Shown here: positions 32,987-41,328 of the stretch, in pieces
Layout of the letters: the number at the start of each line of letters is the position of its first letter
How positions within the stretch are numbered: the stretch's first letter is position 1
Origin: Streptomyces sp. APSN-46.1
Lineage (GTDB): Bacteria; Actinomycetota; Actinomycetes; Streptomycetales; Streptomycetaceae
Direction: 5' to 3'
Assembly (NCBI RefSeq): GCF_022815725.1
Contig: NZ_JALGRF010000018.1
Location: 1-52,644 of the forward strand
DNA length: 52,644 nt
Notes under the pieces: model-generated
Databases searched by the model: none
What the model was told of the DNA's origin: nothing
The model's input: the letters and a program-made list of their open reading frames with translations, nothing else
Made by a program: the position numbers and the translations under genes

Positions 32987-33699
32987 CAGCGTGGACCACC
33001 TCCTCACCGCGACGGTTCGCCCGTCGCGAGTGGGGGCCCCTGTTCCGGACGGTCCGGGGCGCACTCGCCCGTGACGGGTGGCGGGCGATCCCGATGACCA
33101 TCGGCGCCGTCTGTCTGACCTCGGTCCTCCAGATCGTCCAGAACACCGCGTGGGGTTTCCAGCCGGTCCAGAACCTCGGCTCGGTCAAGGCCGTGGACCC
33201 GCTGTGGCTGGCCCTCCTGCGGACCCCGCTGTCGCTGTTCGTGCCCGCGCTCGACCTGCCCGTGTGGGGCGCGCTGGCGCAGGTCCTGCTGGTCTTCGGG
33301 ATCTCGGAGATCTGCATCGGCTGGTGGCGCACCCTCGCCGTCGGCTACGTGGCCACCCTCGCCGGGACCACGTACGCGCGCGTCGGGCTCGCGCTGGGCC
33401 CCGACCATCCCCTCGGCCTGCCGGTGTCCGACCGGATCGTCAACGACACGGGGCCCTCGGCGGCGGTGGTGGGGCTCGCGATCTACGTCTGCTGGCGGTA
33501 CCGGGCGTACCTCACTGGGGCGTTGGTGATCCTGGCGATGACCGGCGAGGTGCTGGTCAAGGACAATCTGGCGGGCAAGGAGCACCTGGCGGCCATCGCC
33601 GCCGTCATGGCCGTGTGCGTGGTGCGGGCCAGGTGGGGGCCGGAGCGCTCGCGGACGCCGCTGGGGCGCCGACGCCGGCGCCGGCGGCAGCTCACGTAG
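32983..33699 (+). CDS. Rhomboid-like membrane protein
   Basis: This 238-residue protein has about six helices. DTGPSAAVVGLAIYV resembles the rhomboid helix that carries the catalytic Ser, and KEHLAAIAAVMAV resembles the helix with its His. The classic GxSG is replaced by GPSA, so protease activity is uncertain. It starts with TTG overlapping the upstream stop as TTGA, so it should be translated together with the lysyltransferase and may serve it. The C-terminus is an Arg-rich tail. Confidence 0.78.
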   Translation: MTAWTTSSPRRFARREWGPLFRTVRGALARDGWRAIPMTIGAVCLTSVLQIVQNTAWGFQPVQNLGSVKAVDPLWLALLRTPLSLFVPALDLPVWGALAQVLLVFGISEICIGWWRTLAVGYVATLAGTTYARVGLALGPDHPLGLPVSDRIVNDTGPSAAVVGLAIYVCWRYRAYLTGALVILAMTGEVLVKDNLAGKEHLAAIAAVMAVCVVRARWGPERSRTPLGRRRRRRRQLT

Positions 33700-33731
33700 G
33701 AGCGGCCGCGGGAGGGTCGTACCGTATCGGG

Positions 33732-34964
33732 GTGACGACACCACTCGGGCAGCCCTTCGCCCCCACCCGGCAGTGGATGCGGGCCCATCCGCTCGCCACC
33801 GACGCCGTACTCGCGCTCGGGGCGCTCGTCTGCATGGTCGTCGGGTCCTTCGCCGATCCGCATGGACCGCACGGGCCCACCTTCGGCACCCGGACCCCCG
33901 ACCCGTTCTCGCTGCTGCTGATGCTGATGGGCGCGGCCACGCTGGTGTTCCGGCGGCGGCAGCCCCGCGCCGTGCTCGCCGTGACCGCGGGGCTCTCCCT
34001 GCTGGAGCTGACCACCGGGGAGCCCCGGGCGCCGGTCGCCATGTGCGCGGTGATCGCCCTGTACACGGTGGCCGCCCGCACCGACCGGCCCACCACCTGG
34101 CGGATCGGGCTGCTGACGATGGCGGGGCTGACGGGCGTGGCCATGCTGGCCGGCCCGCTGCCCTGGTACGCGCAGGAGAACATCGGCATCTTCGCGTGGA
34201 CCGGGATGGCGGCGGCGGCCGGGGACGCGGTGCGCAGCCGGCGGGCGTTCGTCGACGCGATCCGGGAGCGCGCGGAGCGGGCCGAGCGGACGCGGGAGGA
34301 GGAGGCCCGGCGGCGGGTCGCCGAGGAGCGGCTGCGGATCGCCCGGGACCTGCACGACGTGGTGGCCCACCACATCGCCCTGGTCAATGTGCAGGCGGGG
34401 GTGGCCGCGCACGTCATGGACAAGCGGCCCGACCAGGCCAAGGAGGCGCTGGCCCACGTACGGGACGCCAGCCGCTCGGCGCTGAACGAACTGCGGGCCA
34501 CGGTCGGACTGCTGCGGCAGACCGGTGACCCGGAGGCGCCGACCGAGCCCGCGCCCGGGCTGGCCGTACTGGAGGACCTCACGGACACGTTCCGGCATGC
34601 CGGGCTGCCGGTGCGGGTGATGCTGCAGCTGGGACGGGAACGGGATCCGCTGCCGGCCGCCGTGGACCTGGCGGCGTACCGGGTGATCCAGGAGGCCCTG
34701 ACCAACGTACGCAAACACGCGGGCCCGGGGGTGCGGGCCGAGGTCAGCGTGGTCCGGGTCGGGGCCTCGGTGGAGGTGACCGTCCTGGACGACGGGGGCA
34801 CCGGCCCGGACCCCCTGTCGCCCCTGTCGCCGGAGGGCACCGAGGGCGGCGGACACGGCCTGCTCGGCATGCGCGAGCGCGCCACGGCCCTGGGCGGATC
34901 CTGCTTCGCCGGCCCCCGCTACGGCGGCGGCTACCGCGTCCACGCCATCCTCCCGGTGGCCTAG
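33732..34964 (+). CDS. NarX/DesK-type sensor histidine kinase
   Basis: A 410-residue kinase. Four to five helices fill residues 20-170 without a sizeable sensor domain, so it probably senses within the membrane. The H-box RDLHDVVAHHIALVNVQAG carries the phospho-His. The ATPase domain has VIQEALTNVRKHA (N-box) and GHGLLGMRERATALGG (G-box). This class partners NarL/LuxR regulators such as the one at 22316. GTG at 33732 is 6 nt after TACCGT, so a leaderless message is likely. No regulator is adjacent. Confidence 0.92.
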   Translation: MTTPLGQPFAPTRQWMRAHPLATDAVLALGALVCMVVGSFADPHGPHGPTFGTRTPDPFSLLLMLMGAATLVFRRRQPRAVLAVTAGLSLLELTTGEPRAPVAMCAVIALYTVAARTDRPTTWRIGLLTMAGLTGVAMLAGPLPWYAQENIGIFAWTGMAAAAGDAVRSRRAFVDAIRERAERAERTREEEARRRVAEERLRIARDLHDVVAHHIALVNVQAGVAAHVMDKRPDQAKEALAHVRDASRSALNELRATVGLLRQTGDPEAPTEPAPGLAVLEDLTDTFRHAGLPVRVMLQLGRERDPLPAAVDLAAYRVIQEALTNVRKHAGPGVRAEVSVVRVGASVEVTVLDDGGTGPDPLSPLSPEGTEGGGHGLLGMRERATALGGSCFAGPRYGGGYRVHAILPVA

Positions 34965-34971
34965 TGCCCAG

Positions 34972-35070
34972 CAGCCTCGCCGGCCTTTGAGGCCCCCGCC
35001 GGGCAAATCCAGCCTCGCCGGCGGGGCTGGAGTTGCACCGGCGGGGCTGGGTCACAGTCGGCGGGGCTGG
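34972..35070. repeat. Dispersed CCAGCCTCGCCGG intergenic repeats
   Basis: CAGCCTCGCCGG recurs, CCAGCCTCGCCGG with CGGGGCTGG forms a palindrome at 35009-35030, and CGGCGGGGCTGG repeats at about 35038 and 35058. It shares its core with 2-30 and 235-263. It sits between convergent genes and may act as terminator. Confidence 0.75.
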
Positions 35071-35074
35071 GTCG

Positions 35075-35779
35075 CTAGCCGGCCTCCAGGGCGTACGGGA
35101 GGGTTCCCCACGGGTGCGCGCCCGAGCCGGGGACCGCGCAGTGCACCCCGGCGCGCCGCTGCCGCGCCAGCTCGGCGGCGGGCGCGCCCCGCGGGACGGC
35201 GTACACGAGGTGGCAGAACCGCCGGGCGGGGTGCTCGGCGGTCCAGAGCGGTACGGCGTCCGCGTCGCGGTAGGCGTCCCAGGGGCCCTCGAAGGTGACG
35301 AGGAGATCGGCGAGTTCGGCGTACCCGGGGTGCGGGTGGACCCCGTGGTTCAGGACGAGGGTACGGGCCCCCGCCGCCCGGGCGGCGACGGCGAGCCGCC
35401 CGTAGTGCGGCAGCAGTTCGACGGTCGCGGCGGCCTGGTCGAGGAAGGTCCCGTCGGTGCCGTACCAGTCGCGGTGGCGCAGCAGGTCCTGGACCACGGC
35501 GGCGTGCGGGCGGCGCCCGTAGTCGGTGTCCACGTATCCCAGGACGGGCACCCCGGCCTCGCGGAGCCGCCCGGCGACGGCGGCGAACCGCTCGTCGGGG
35601 GCGTTTCCCGGCCCGCTGTCGGGGTTGAGCACCACCGAGTGCAGCCGGCCGGCGCGGCGGATCAGCAGCTCCCAGGCCTCGGGCCGGTCCGCGGGGTGCT
35701 CGTACAGGGGCACCAGCAGCATGAGGTCCTTCTCCGGGTCCATGGGGTGATTCGGCTCCGTCGGGTCCATCGGGTGCAT
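35075..35779 (-). CDS. Spherulation-specific family 4 (spherulin-4-like) protein
   Basis: This 234-residue protein is of the spherulin-4 type: LLVPLYEHP, VVLNPDSGPGN, GVPVLGYVDTDYG and YGTDGTFLDQAA are typical. The family has a TIM-barrel fold resembling glycoside hydrolases. DTDYG and DGTFLD hold acidic residues placed like catalytic ones. There is no signal peptide, so it would be cytoplasmic as annotated. It is the last gene of a minus-strand group with a PelF glycosyltransferase, which suggests glycan processing. Start alternatives are ATGs at 35743 and 35722, each preceded by purine-rich sequence. Confidence 0.8.
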   Translation of the reverse strand: MHPMDPTEPNHPMDPEKDLMLLVPLYEHPADRPEAWELLIRRAGRLHSVVLNPDSGPGNAPDERFAAVAGRLREAGVPVLGYVDTDYGRRPHAAVVQDLLRHRDWYGTDGTFLDQAAATVELLPHYGRLAVAARAAGARTLVLNHGVHPHPGYAELADLLVTFEGPWDAYRDADAVPLWTAEHPARRFCHLVYAVPRGAPAAELARQRRAGVHCAVPGSGAHPWGTLPYALEAG

Positions 35780-35820
35780 CGGGTCCTTCGGCTATTCGGG
35801 TCCTTCGGTCTTCGGGTGCA
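35733..35820. repeat. Degenerate TCGGGTCC tandem repeats
   Basis: Seven to eight imperfect copies of TCGGGTCCWT/TCGGGTGCAT spaced 9-15 bp span the 44-bp gap and the first codons of the spherulin-4 gene. In the protein they give repeated Met-Asp-Pro/Met-His-Pro. Several copies supply in-frame ATGs, so the true start is unclear. Confidence 0.6.
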
Positions 35821-35823
35821 TGG

Positions 35824-37467
35824 TCAGCGGTGTGCTGTCGCGCGGCCGAGCAGCAGGCAGACCAGGGCGGTCAGGGCCGCGGCGGCCGTGCCCGCGACCA
35901 CCACCTGGACCACCCGCGGCTGTCCCAGCCCGGTCAGCAGCGCCAGGCTCTGCGCGAGGGCCGCCGAGGCGCAGACCGCGGCGGCCGGGCGGACCGCCCC
36001 GAACGACTGCAGCAGCAGCCCGGTCCACATCACGCCGCCGAGCAGCAGCAGCGTGGCGGCCCGGACCCCGGTCAGGCCGGGCGCGCCCGGCCAGAGCAGG
36101 GTGCCGGCCAGGCCCAGGGCCAGCAGCACCGCCAGGTACACGGCGACGCACCGGGTCAGCGCGGCGAGCATCCGGCGCCGGAACGCCCGGGGTGAGCGGG
36201 CCGCCCGGAGTCCGGCGAGGCTGCCGCTGCGGAACCGGTGGAGCAGCCACTCGGCGGGCCCCATGCTGAGGGTGAGGGCCACCGCCGAGGGGGCGGCGAC
36301 CGCTTCTGCGGGCCCGCCGGCGAGCACCTCCCCGAGGGCGGCGTACAGCACGAGCAGGCCGGTGCCGAGGCCGAACACCCCGTACGGCACGGACTCCCCG
36401 AGGCGGGGGCCGCGCGGGGCGTACTCCTCCTCGGCCCCGCGCAGCATCCGCCAGCGCACCGGCCCTTCGCCCGGCCGGCGCCGCGACCAGCCGCGGACGC
36501 GGCGTACGGCGGCCCGTGCTCCTTCGGCCAGCGGCAGTTCCCGTACCGCCAGGGAGCAGGCGGCCAGCAGGGACACCGCCAGCAGGGACACCCGTACCGG
36601 CACGGCGAGGTCCACGAACAGCGTGAGCACCGCCCCCGCGGCCATCGGGGCGAGCGCGGCGAACAGCGTCCGCTCGCGCCCGAGGACCAGCAGGACGGTC
36701 GCGGCTCCGACGTAGAAGGCCTGCCCGGCGGCGAAGGCGTACGAGAACGGCGGCCCGCCGGGGACGGTCAGCGCGGCGGCGGTGCCCAGCAGGGCCCCGG
36801 CCGGGGCCCCGGCGAGCAGGGTCCGCCCGGCGGCGGCCCGGTCGCCGAGGCCGAGCCAGGAGTAGGCGCGGTGCGACAGGGTCTGGTCCCAGACCCAGCC
36901 GATCAGCGCCCCGGCCAGCAGGGTCAGGGTCCCGGCGGGCAGCCCGAGCCGGTCCGGCGGGCCGTCCAGCAGGGGCGCGCCGAGCAGGTAGGCGAGGCCG
37001 GGCAGCGCGAAGATGACCCCGCGCAGCAGGCAGGCGGTGAGGGGGACCTTCCAGGGGTCGGGGGCGTCCGCGGGCTCCGGGAAGGAGCGGGGCACCCTTG
37101 CGTAGAGCTCCTCGGCGAGTCCGAAGGAGTCGTGGCGGCCGTAGGTGAGCCGGATGTGCTCGTCGGTCATGCCGTCGGATTCGAGGATGGCGGCGATCTC
37201 GTCCGGGTGGACGGCGGCGGCGATGAACACGTCGAGGCGCTCGGCGAGTTCGTCCATGGGGTCGGCGGCCGGGCCCTCGTGGCGCGGTCGGGGGAGATCG
37301 GGGAGCGTATCCCCGCGAGGGCCGGCGGAGCCGGGCGAACCCGGTCCCGTGGGACCGGGGCCCGTACGATCGCCGGACCCGGCCCCGCAGGTGGCGCGGC
37401 CATCGGCCGGGGGGCCGATGGACACCCGTCCCCCGTCCGGCGGCTTGAGCCAGAGGGATCCGCTCAC
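35824..37467 (-). CDS. Multi-spanning membrane protein of the PelF-containing operon
   Basis: A 547-residue protein. Residues 1-150 are hydrophilic, with a Pro/Gly-rich first part and a small alpha-helical part (MDELAERLDVFIAAAVHPDE to EELYARVPRSFPEP). About 12 hydrophobic helices fill 160-545. The topology would suit an exporter or a PelG-like flippase, but I see no diagnostic motif. It starts with GTG at 37467, overlapping the pelF stop by 4 nt, with GGGAG upstream inside pelF. A much longer open frame in the same phase reaches 38850 but is antisense noise over pelF. Confidence 0.8.
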   Translation of the reverse strand: MSGSLWLKPPDGGRVSIGPPADGRATCGAGSGDRTGPGPTGPGSPGSAGPRGDTLPDLPRPRHEGPAADPMDELAERLDVFIAAAVHPDEIAAILESDGMTDEHIRLTYGRHDSFGLAEELYARVPRSFPEPADAPDPWKVPLTACLLRGVIFALPGLAYLLGAPLLDGPPDRLGLPAGTLTLLAGALIGWVWDQTLSHRAYSWLGLGDRAAAGRTLLAGAPAGALLGTAAALTVPGGPPFSYAFAAGQAFYVGAATVLLVLGRERTLFAALAPMAAGAVLTLFVDLAVPVRVSLLAVSLLAACSLAVRELPLAEGARAAVRRVRGWSRRRPGEGPVRWRMLRGAEEEYAPRGPRLGESVPYGVFGLGTGLLVLYAALGEVLAGGPAEAVAAPSAVALTLSMGPAEWLLHRFRSGSLAGLRAARSPRAFRRRMLAALTRCVAVYLAVLLALGLAGTLLWPGAPGLTGVRAATLLLLGGVMWTGLLLQSFGAVRPAAAVCASAALAQSLALLTGLGQPRVVQVVVAGTAAAALTALVCLLLGRATAHR

Positions 37468-39005
37468 CACAGGCTCCCGTCGGCGGCGAGCTCGCGGTAC
37501 CAGGGGTCGGCGAGGCGCTGGGTCCAGTCGTCGCCCGCGCGGACCGGGAGGACGGGCTGGCCCGCGAGTTCTCGGTAGATGTGCCGGAAGCCGTCCACGG
37601 ACTGGTGGAGGGTGAACTTCTCCACCACCCGTTTGCGGGAGCGCCGACCGAGTTCGGCCCGGCGTTCGTCGTCGCGGAGCAGGGCGAGGGTGGCGCGGGC
37701 CATGGTCTCGGGCTCGCGGGGCGGGACGACGAGGCCGGTGTCCCCGACGGCCTCGCGGACCCCTCCGACGTCGGTGGAGACGGTGGTGCGGCCGCAGGAC
37801 ATGGCCTCGATGATGCTGAAGGGGAAGCCCTCGCTGATGGAGGAGAGCATCACGATGCTGCCGGCCGCGTAGGCCTCGGCCACCTTGTCGATGCGGCCCT
37901 CGTACGTGATGCCGTCGGCGACGCCGAGGTCGGCGGCGAGCTTCTCCAGGCGGAGCTTGTACTCCTCGCAGCCGGCCGGGACCGGCCCGAAGAGCCGCAG
38001 CCGCAGCGCGGGCAGCTCCTCGCGCATGAACGCGTAGGCGCGGATGAGGGTTTCGAGGTCCTTGATCGGATCGATGCGGCCGCACCAGCTGAGGGTGGGC
38101 ACCTCGGGCTCCGGTCCGGCCTCGGGGAAGGCGTACGGGTCGACGCCGTTGTAGACGGTGCGGATCCGCTGGGAGTCGGCGCCTCCGCGTTCCTCCCAGC
38201 GGCGGTTGTACTGGTTGCACGGGGTGATCAGGCCGGCCTGCCGGTAGCCCTCGGAGTTCAGCTCCCGGTAGAAGCCGAGCATCAGCGCCTTGACGGGCCA
38301 GCGCTGTTCGGCGGTGCGGTAGCCGAGGTAGCGCTCGCGCAGGTAGATGCCGTGCTCGGTGAGCAGGAACGGCACCCCGTCGAGGTAGGTGGCGGCCAGG
38401 GCCGGGAGGGTGGCGAGGCCGCTGCTGACGGCGTGCGCGACGCAGTCGGGCGGGATCCGCACCGAGAGCGGGCGCAGGGCGTGTTCCAGCAGGTCGGTGG
38501 CGGTGAGCGCGTCGTGGATGGTGGGCGCGGCGTCGGCGGTGGCCAGGCCCGGGCGGGTCCATACGGTCATCAGCAGGCGCAGGACCGATTCGGAGCGCAG
38601 GGCCTGGGCGAGCTTGCCGGCCCGGGCCAGCTGGGCGAGTTCGCGCAGGGCCGCGGAGAAGCCTCCGTGGCTGGGGGTACCCCCAGCGGTAGCTGGGGGA
38701 GGGTCCAGCAGGGAGAGCAGAAAGCTTTCGTACGTGTCGGTGAAGCGGCGGTGGGCCTTGCCGCGCGGGGTGCCGCGGCGGCTGCGGCCCGGGGGCGGGC
38801 CCCAGAGCGGGACGGCGGTGTGCCGGTAGACGTTGCGCGGCAGCTCCCACGTGACCGGCTCACGTCCGGAACCGGTCAGGGCTATGACGTTGAAGTCGAC
38901 TTCCGGCATACCGCGTACCAGTTGGTCGCACCAGGTGCTGACGCCTCCGTGGACGTGTGGATAGGTGCCTTCGGTGAGCATGGTGACATGGCGCCCATGG
39001 CTCAT
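37464..39005 (-). CDS. pelF: PelF-type family 4 glycosyltransferase
   Basis: This 513-residue GT-B enzyme fits the PelF family: MLTEGTYPHVHGGVSTWCD at the N-terminus, LLTEHGIYLRER (about 235), VYNGVD, LSWCGRIDPIKDLETLI, and the nucleotide-sugar site SSISEGFPFSIIEAMSCG. PelF uses UDP-GlcNAc or UDP-GalNAc to polymerise the Pel exopolysaccharide in Gram-negative bacteria. It follows the secreted deacetylase-like gene by 111 nt and overlaps the membrane-protein gene by 4. A short palindromic repeat is inserted in frame (38670-38700), adding PPATAGGTPS to a variable loop. Confidence 0.88.
   Translation of the reverse strand: MSHGRHVTMLTEGTYPHVHGGVSTWCDQLVRGMPEVDFNVIALTGSGREPVTWELPRNVYRHTAVPLWGPPPGRSRRGTPRGKAHRRFTDTYESFLLSLLDPPPATAGGTPSHGGFSAALRELAQLARAGKLAQALRSESVLRLLMTVWTRPGLATADAAPTIHDALTATDLLEHALRPLSVRIPPDCVAHAVSSGLATLPALAATYLDGVPFLLTEHGIYLRERYLGYRTAEQRWPVKALMLGFYRELNSEGYRQAGLITPCNQYNRRWEERGGADSQRIRTVYNGVDPYAFPEAGPEPEVPTLSWCGRIDPIKDLETLIRAYAFMREELPALRLRLFGPVPAGCEEYKLRLEKLAADLGVADGITYEGRIDKVAEAYAAGSIVMLSSISEGFPFSIIEAMSCGRTTVSTDVGGVREAVGDTGLVVPPREPETMARATLALLRDDERRAELGRRSRKRVVEKFTLHQSVDGFRHIYRELAGQPVLPVRAGDDWTQRLADPWYRELAADGSLW
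38670..38700. repeat. Palindromic element inserted in frame in pelF
   Basis: GCTGGGGGTACCCCCAGC (38670-38687) is an 18-bp perfect palindrome followed by GGTAGCTGGGGGA. It encodes PPATAGGTPS on the pelF strand. I recall this sequence as a common dispersed element in Streptomyces, both between and inside genes. Confidence 0.75.
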
Positions 39006-39116
39006 GCGGTGGGTCCCCCCAGGACTTAAAGGGGCCGGCGCCCGTTGGTCTCGCGGAGCGCCGGCTCTAGTGGTGCTGGTGACGGCTGTCGCTTGCTGGT
39101 GGAGCGGGGAGCAGGA

Positions 39117-41147
39117 TCAGCTGGGCAGCTTCAGCGTCACCGCGGACTGCAGCAGCTCGGGCGAGGTCCAGGCGGAGCGGGAACCGGCGTACGCGGTGCC
39201 GAAGTCCGAGGTGCCGAGCAGGAGCTGCTTCTTGGTGCCGGTGGGCGCGGTGACGGGGGCCACCACTCCGGCGGGCGCCTTGACGGTGACGGTGGTGCCG
39301 ATGCGGTAGGCGGTGACCTGGTTGGCGGTGACGGCCTTGTCCCAGGCGGCGCGGCGGCTCATTTCGACGCCGGTGGCCTTCATGCTCTGGTTCACGATCG
39401 GGGCGCTGGGCGCGTAGAGCGTGCGGTAGGTGTCGAGGACCTGGTTGAGCACCGGGTAGAGGGTGCGGTCCTCGGCGAGGTTGCTCTGGTGCACGTAGTG
39501 CGGGCGCGGGTCGTTCGCCAGCACGTGGCGCAGGGCGGTACGGGCCTCCTGCGGGACGATGTGGTCGAGGTAGCCGGTGGTGACGTCGAGCGGGGCCGGC
39601 AGGCAGGTGGAGGTCGCGGGGTTGTCCTCGCAGACGCCGCTGCCGCCGTCCGCGCGACTGGCGTAGATCCAGTTGTACTCGTCCGCCATCTCCGCGTTGG
39701 TGCCCGTGTTGTAGTACACGTTCATCGGGTGGCGCGGGACGGTGCGGGCGGCGCCGACCGCACGCTGCGCGGGTTCGCGCGAGTTGTCGCTCCCCGCCCA
39801 TTTCACGCCGTTGTCGGCGAGGGCGCCGGCCAGATTGGGGTTGTCCTGGTCCTGCTGCGGGAGGGTTTTGAGGCCCGAGTGCTCGCCGGTGACGAGTTCG
39901 GTGCGGTCGAGGGCGATGCCCTTGGAGGCCGCCCAGTTGTTGTTGTCGCGGATCTGCGCGGAGATCTCGGCCCGGCTCATCCAGTTGATGGCGCCCTGGG
40001 CGTTCTTCGTGCAGCTCCAGGGCACGGTGGTGGTGTCCTGGACGCAGCCGAGGAAGGGGTGGGTGTAGGTGTGGTTCATCCAGCGGTACTTGGCCCGGTC
40101 AGCGATCAGCTGGGCGGTGAGGGCGTCGGTGCCGCCGTTCTCGGCCTTCCATTCCTCCCCGGCGCCGGCGTTGAAGAGCATGTCGAGCTTGAAGCCCTTG
40201 GCCTGCTGCCACTGCGCCGCGTACTGGGCGTCGGCGGCGGTCATCCGGATGGTGCTCTCCTTGCCCTCGCCGCCCGCGCAGGCGTAGTCGCCGGGGGTGC
40301 AGTTGAGCTCCTTGCTCCAGCGGGCGTCCGGCGCGAAGACGTCGTCGACGTGGACCGCGAAGTAGTTGCGGCTCTGGCCGAGATGGACCCCTTGCGTGAG
40401 CCAGTCGACGATGCCCCGGGCCAGCAGCCGGAACTGCTGCTGGTACTGGTTGTAGCCGAAGGTGACGACCAGTTCGCTGCGCCCGTCGTGGGTGTACTCG
40501 CCGACGAGCGAGGCCCTGCCGCCGCTGACCGGGGCGTCGACGTAACTGGTGTAGCCGGGGCGCGGCTTGCCCATGAAGCCGTAGCTCTCGGGGATGAGGG
40601 CGGAGTTGTCCTCGAAGGTGACCTGCCCGCCGAGGTACCCGAAGGCGCCCGCCTTGCCGGCGGCGGTGACCGCCGCCTGCGTGCCGTCGAGCTGACCGTT
40701 GTACCCCCCGTTGTCGGTGTACTCCAGCCCCACTCCCGGGTGGGCCCAGGTGTAGGCGTCGACCTGGCGGATTCCGTACGTCGTCTCGTACGCGGTGAGC
40801 GCGGCCATCTCGGCCGAGTCCGCCCCGAACGGGTTCTCGTTCGGCAGGACCACGCCCTGGAACTTGGCGCGCGGACGGCCGTCGACCGTGTCACTGAGGA
40901 ATCCCGCGTCGATGACCGGGCGGCTGTCGCTGCCCAGCACGACGCGGGTGAAGGGGACTCCGGTGTCCTTGAGCTCCGCGGTGATCGCCTCGACCGAGCT
41001 GCCGCCGTCGTCGACGACGAGCACCTTCAGGTCGATGCGCGGTGTCGCGGCCACCTCGGCGGCCGAGGCGGGTACGGCGACGGACATCAAGGCTGCCGCG
41101 ACCATGGCGGCGGCGACCCTGTTCATCCGGTTTTTCTTGTTGACCAT
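39117..41147 (-). CDS. Secreted deacetylase-like protein (PelA-like)
   Basis: A 676-residue protein with a clear signal peptide ending PASAA (about 30). Residues 38-250 form a Rossmann-like domain (KVLVVDDGGSSVEAITAEL; glutamine-amidotransferase-like GYLGG). The next part has NYFAVHVDDVFAPDARW (Asp268/269) and WMNHTYTHPFLGC (His359, His363), which resemble the metal-binding D and HxxxH of carbohydrate deacetylases. The C-terminus is a beta-rich stretch. The ATG at 41147 has GGAAGG upstream. It heads the operon with pelF. In P. aeruginosa, PelA joins a hydrolase and a deacetylase; here a separate spherulin-4 gene ends the operon. Confidence 0.72.
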   Translation of the reverse strand: MVNKKNRMNRVAAAMVAAALMSVAVPASAAEVAATPRIDLKVLVVDDGGSSVEAITAELKDTGVPFTRVVLGSDSRPVIDAGFLSDTVDGRPRAKFQGVVLPNENPFGADSAEMAALTAYETTYGIRQVDAYTWAHPGVGLEYTDNGGYNGQLDGTQAAVTAAGKAGAFGYLGGQVTFEDNSALIPESYGFMGKPRPGYTSYVDAPVSGGRASLVGEYTHDGRSELVVTFGYNQYQQQFRLLARGIVDWLTQGVHLGQSRNYFAVHVDDVFAPDARWSKELNCTPGDYACAGGEGKESTIRMTAADAQYAAQWQQAKGFKLDMLFNAGAGEEWKAENGGTDALTAQLIADRAKYRWMNHTYTHPFLGCVQDTTTVPWSCTKNAQGAINWMSRAEISAQIRDNNNWAASKGIALDRTELVTGEHSGLKTLPQQDQDNPNLAGALADNGVKWAGSDNSREPAQRAVGAARTVPRHPMNVYYNTGTNAEMADEYNWIYASRADGGSGVCEDNPATSTCLPAPLDVTTGYLDHIVPQEARTALRHVLANDPRPHYVHQSNLAEDRTLYPVLNQVLDTYRTLYAPSAPIVNQSMKATGVEMSRRAAWDKAVTANQVTAYRIGTTVTVKAPAGVVAPVTAPTGTKKQLLLGTSDFGTAYAGSRSAWTSPELLQSAVTLKLPS

Positions 41148-41328
41148 TTCGGCCTTCCCCCCGCAGGCATCCCTCGACGCGGTCCATGGCGGTCGGCCGG
41201 GCCGGGGAGGCTCTGTGGAAATCATCGGACTTCTTTCGTGGAAACCCCTGCCTCAGCTGGGGGAGCAAGCGAATCCTTGGATCGGAGGCGCGGAGCGCCT
41301 GAGGTCGCTTCGGTTACGTCGGTGACGG

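Noticed and set aside
35824..38850. A 1008-codon open frame covering the membrane-protein gene and most of pelF
   Set aside because: Only the part from 37467 down encodes a credible protein; upstream residues are Pro/Arg-rich out-of-phase translation of pelF.
41148..41328. A 6-bp hairpin at 41286-41300 considered as the iscB terminator or element end
   Set aside because: The stem is short, lacks a tract, and no matching sequence is seen at the other side; left unassigned.
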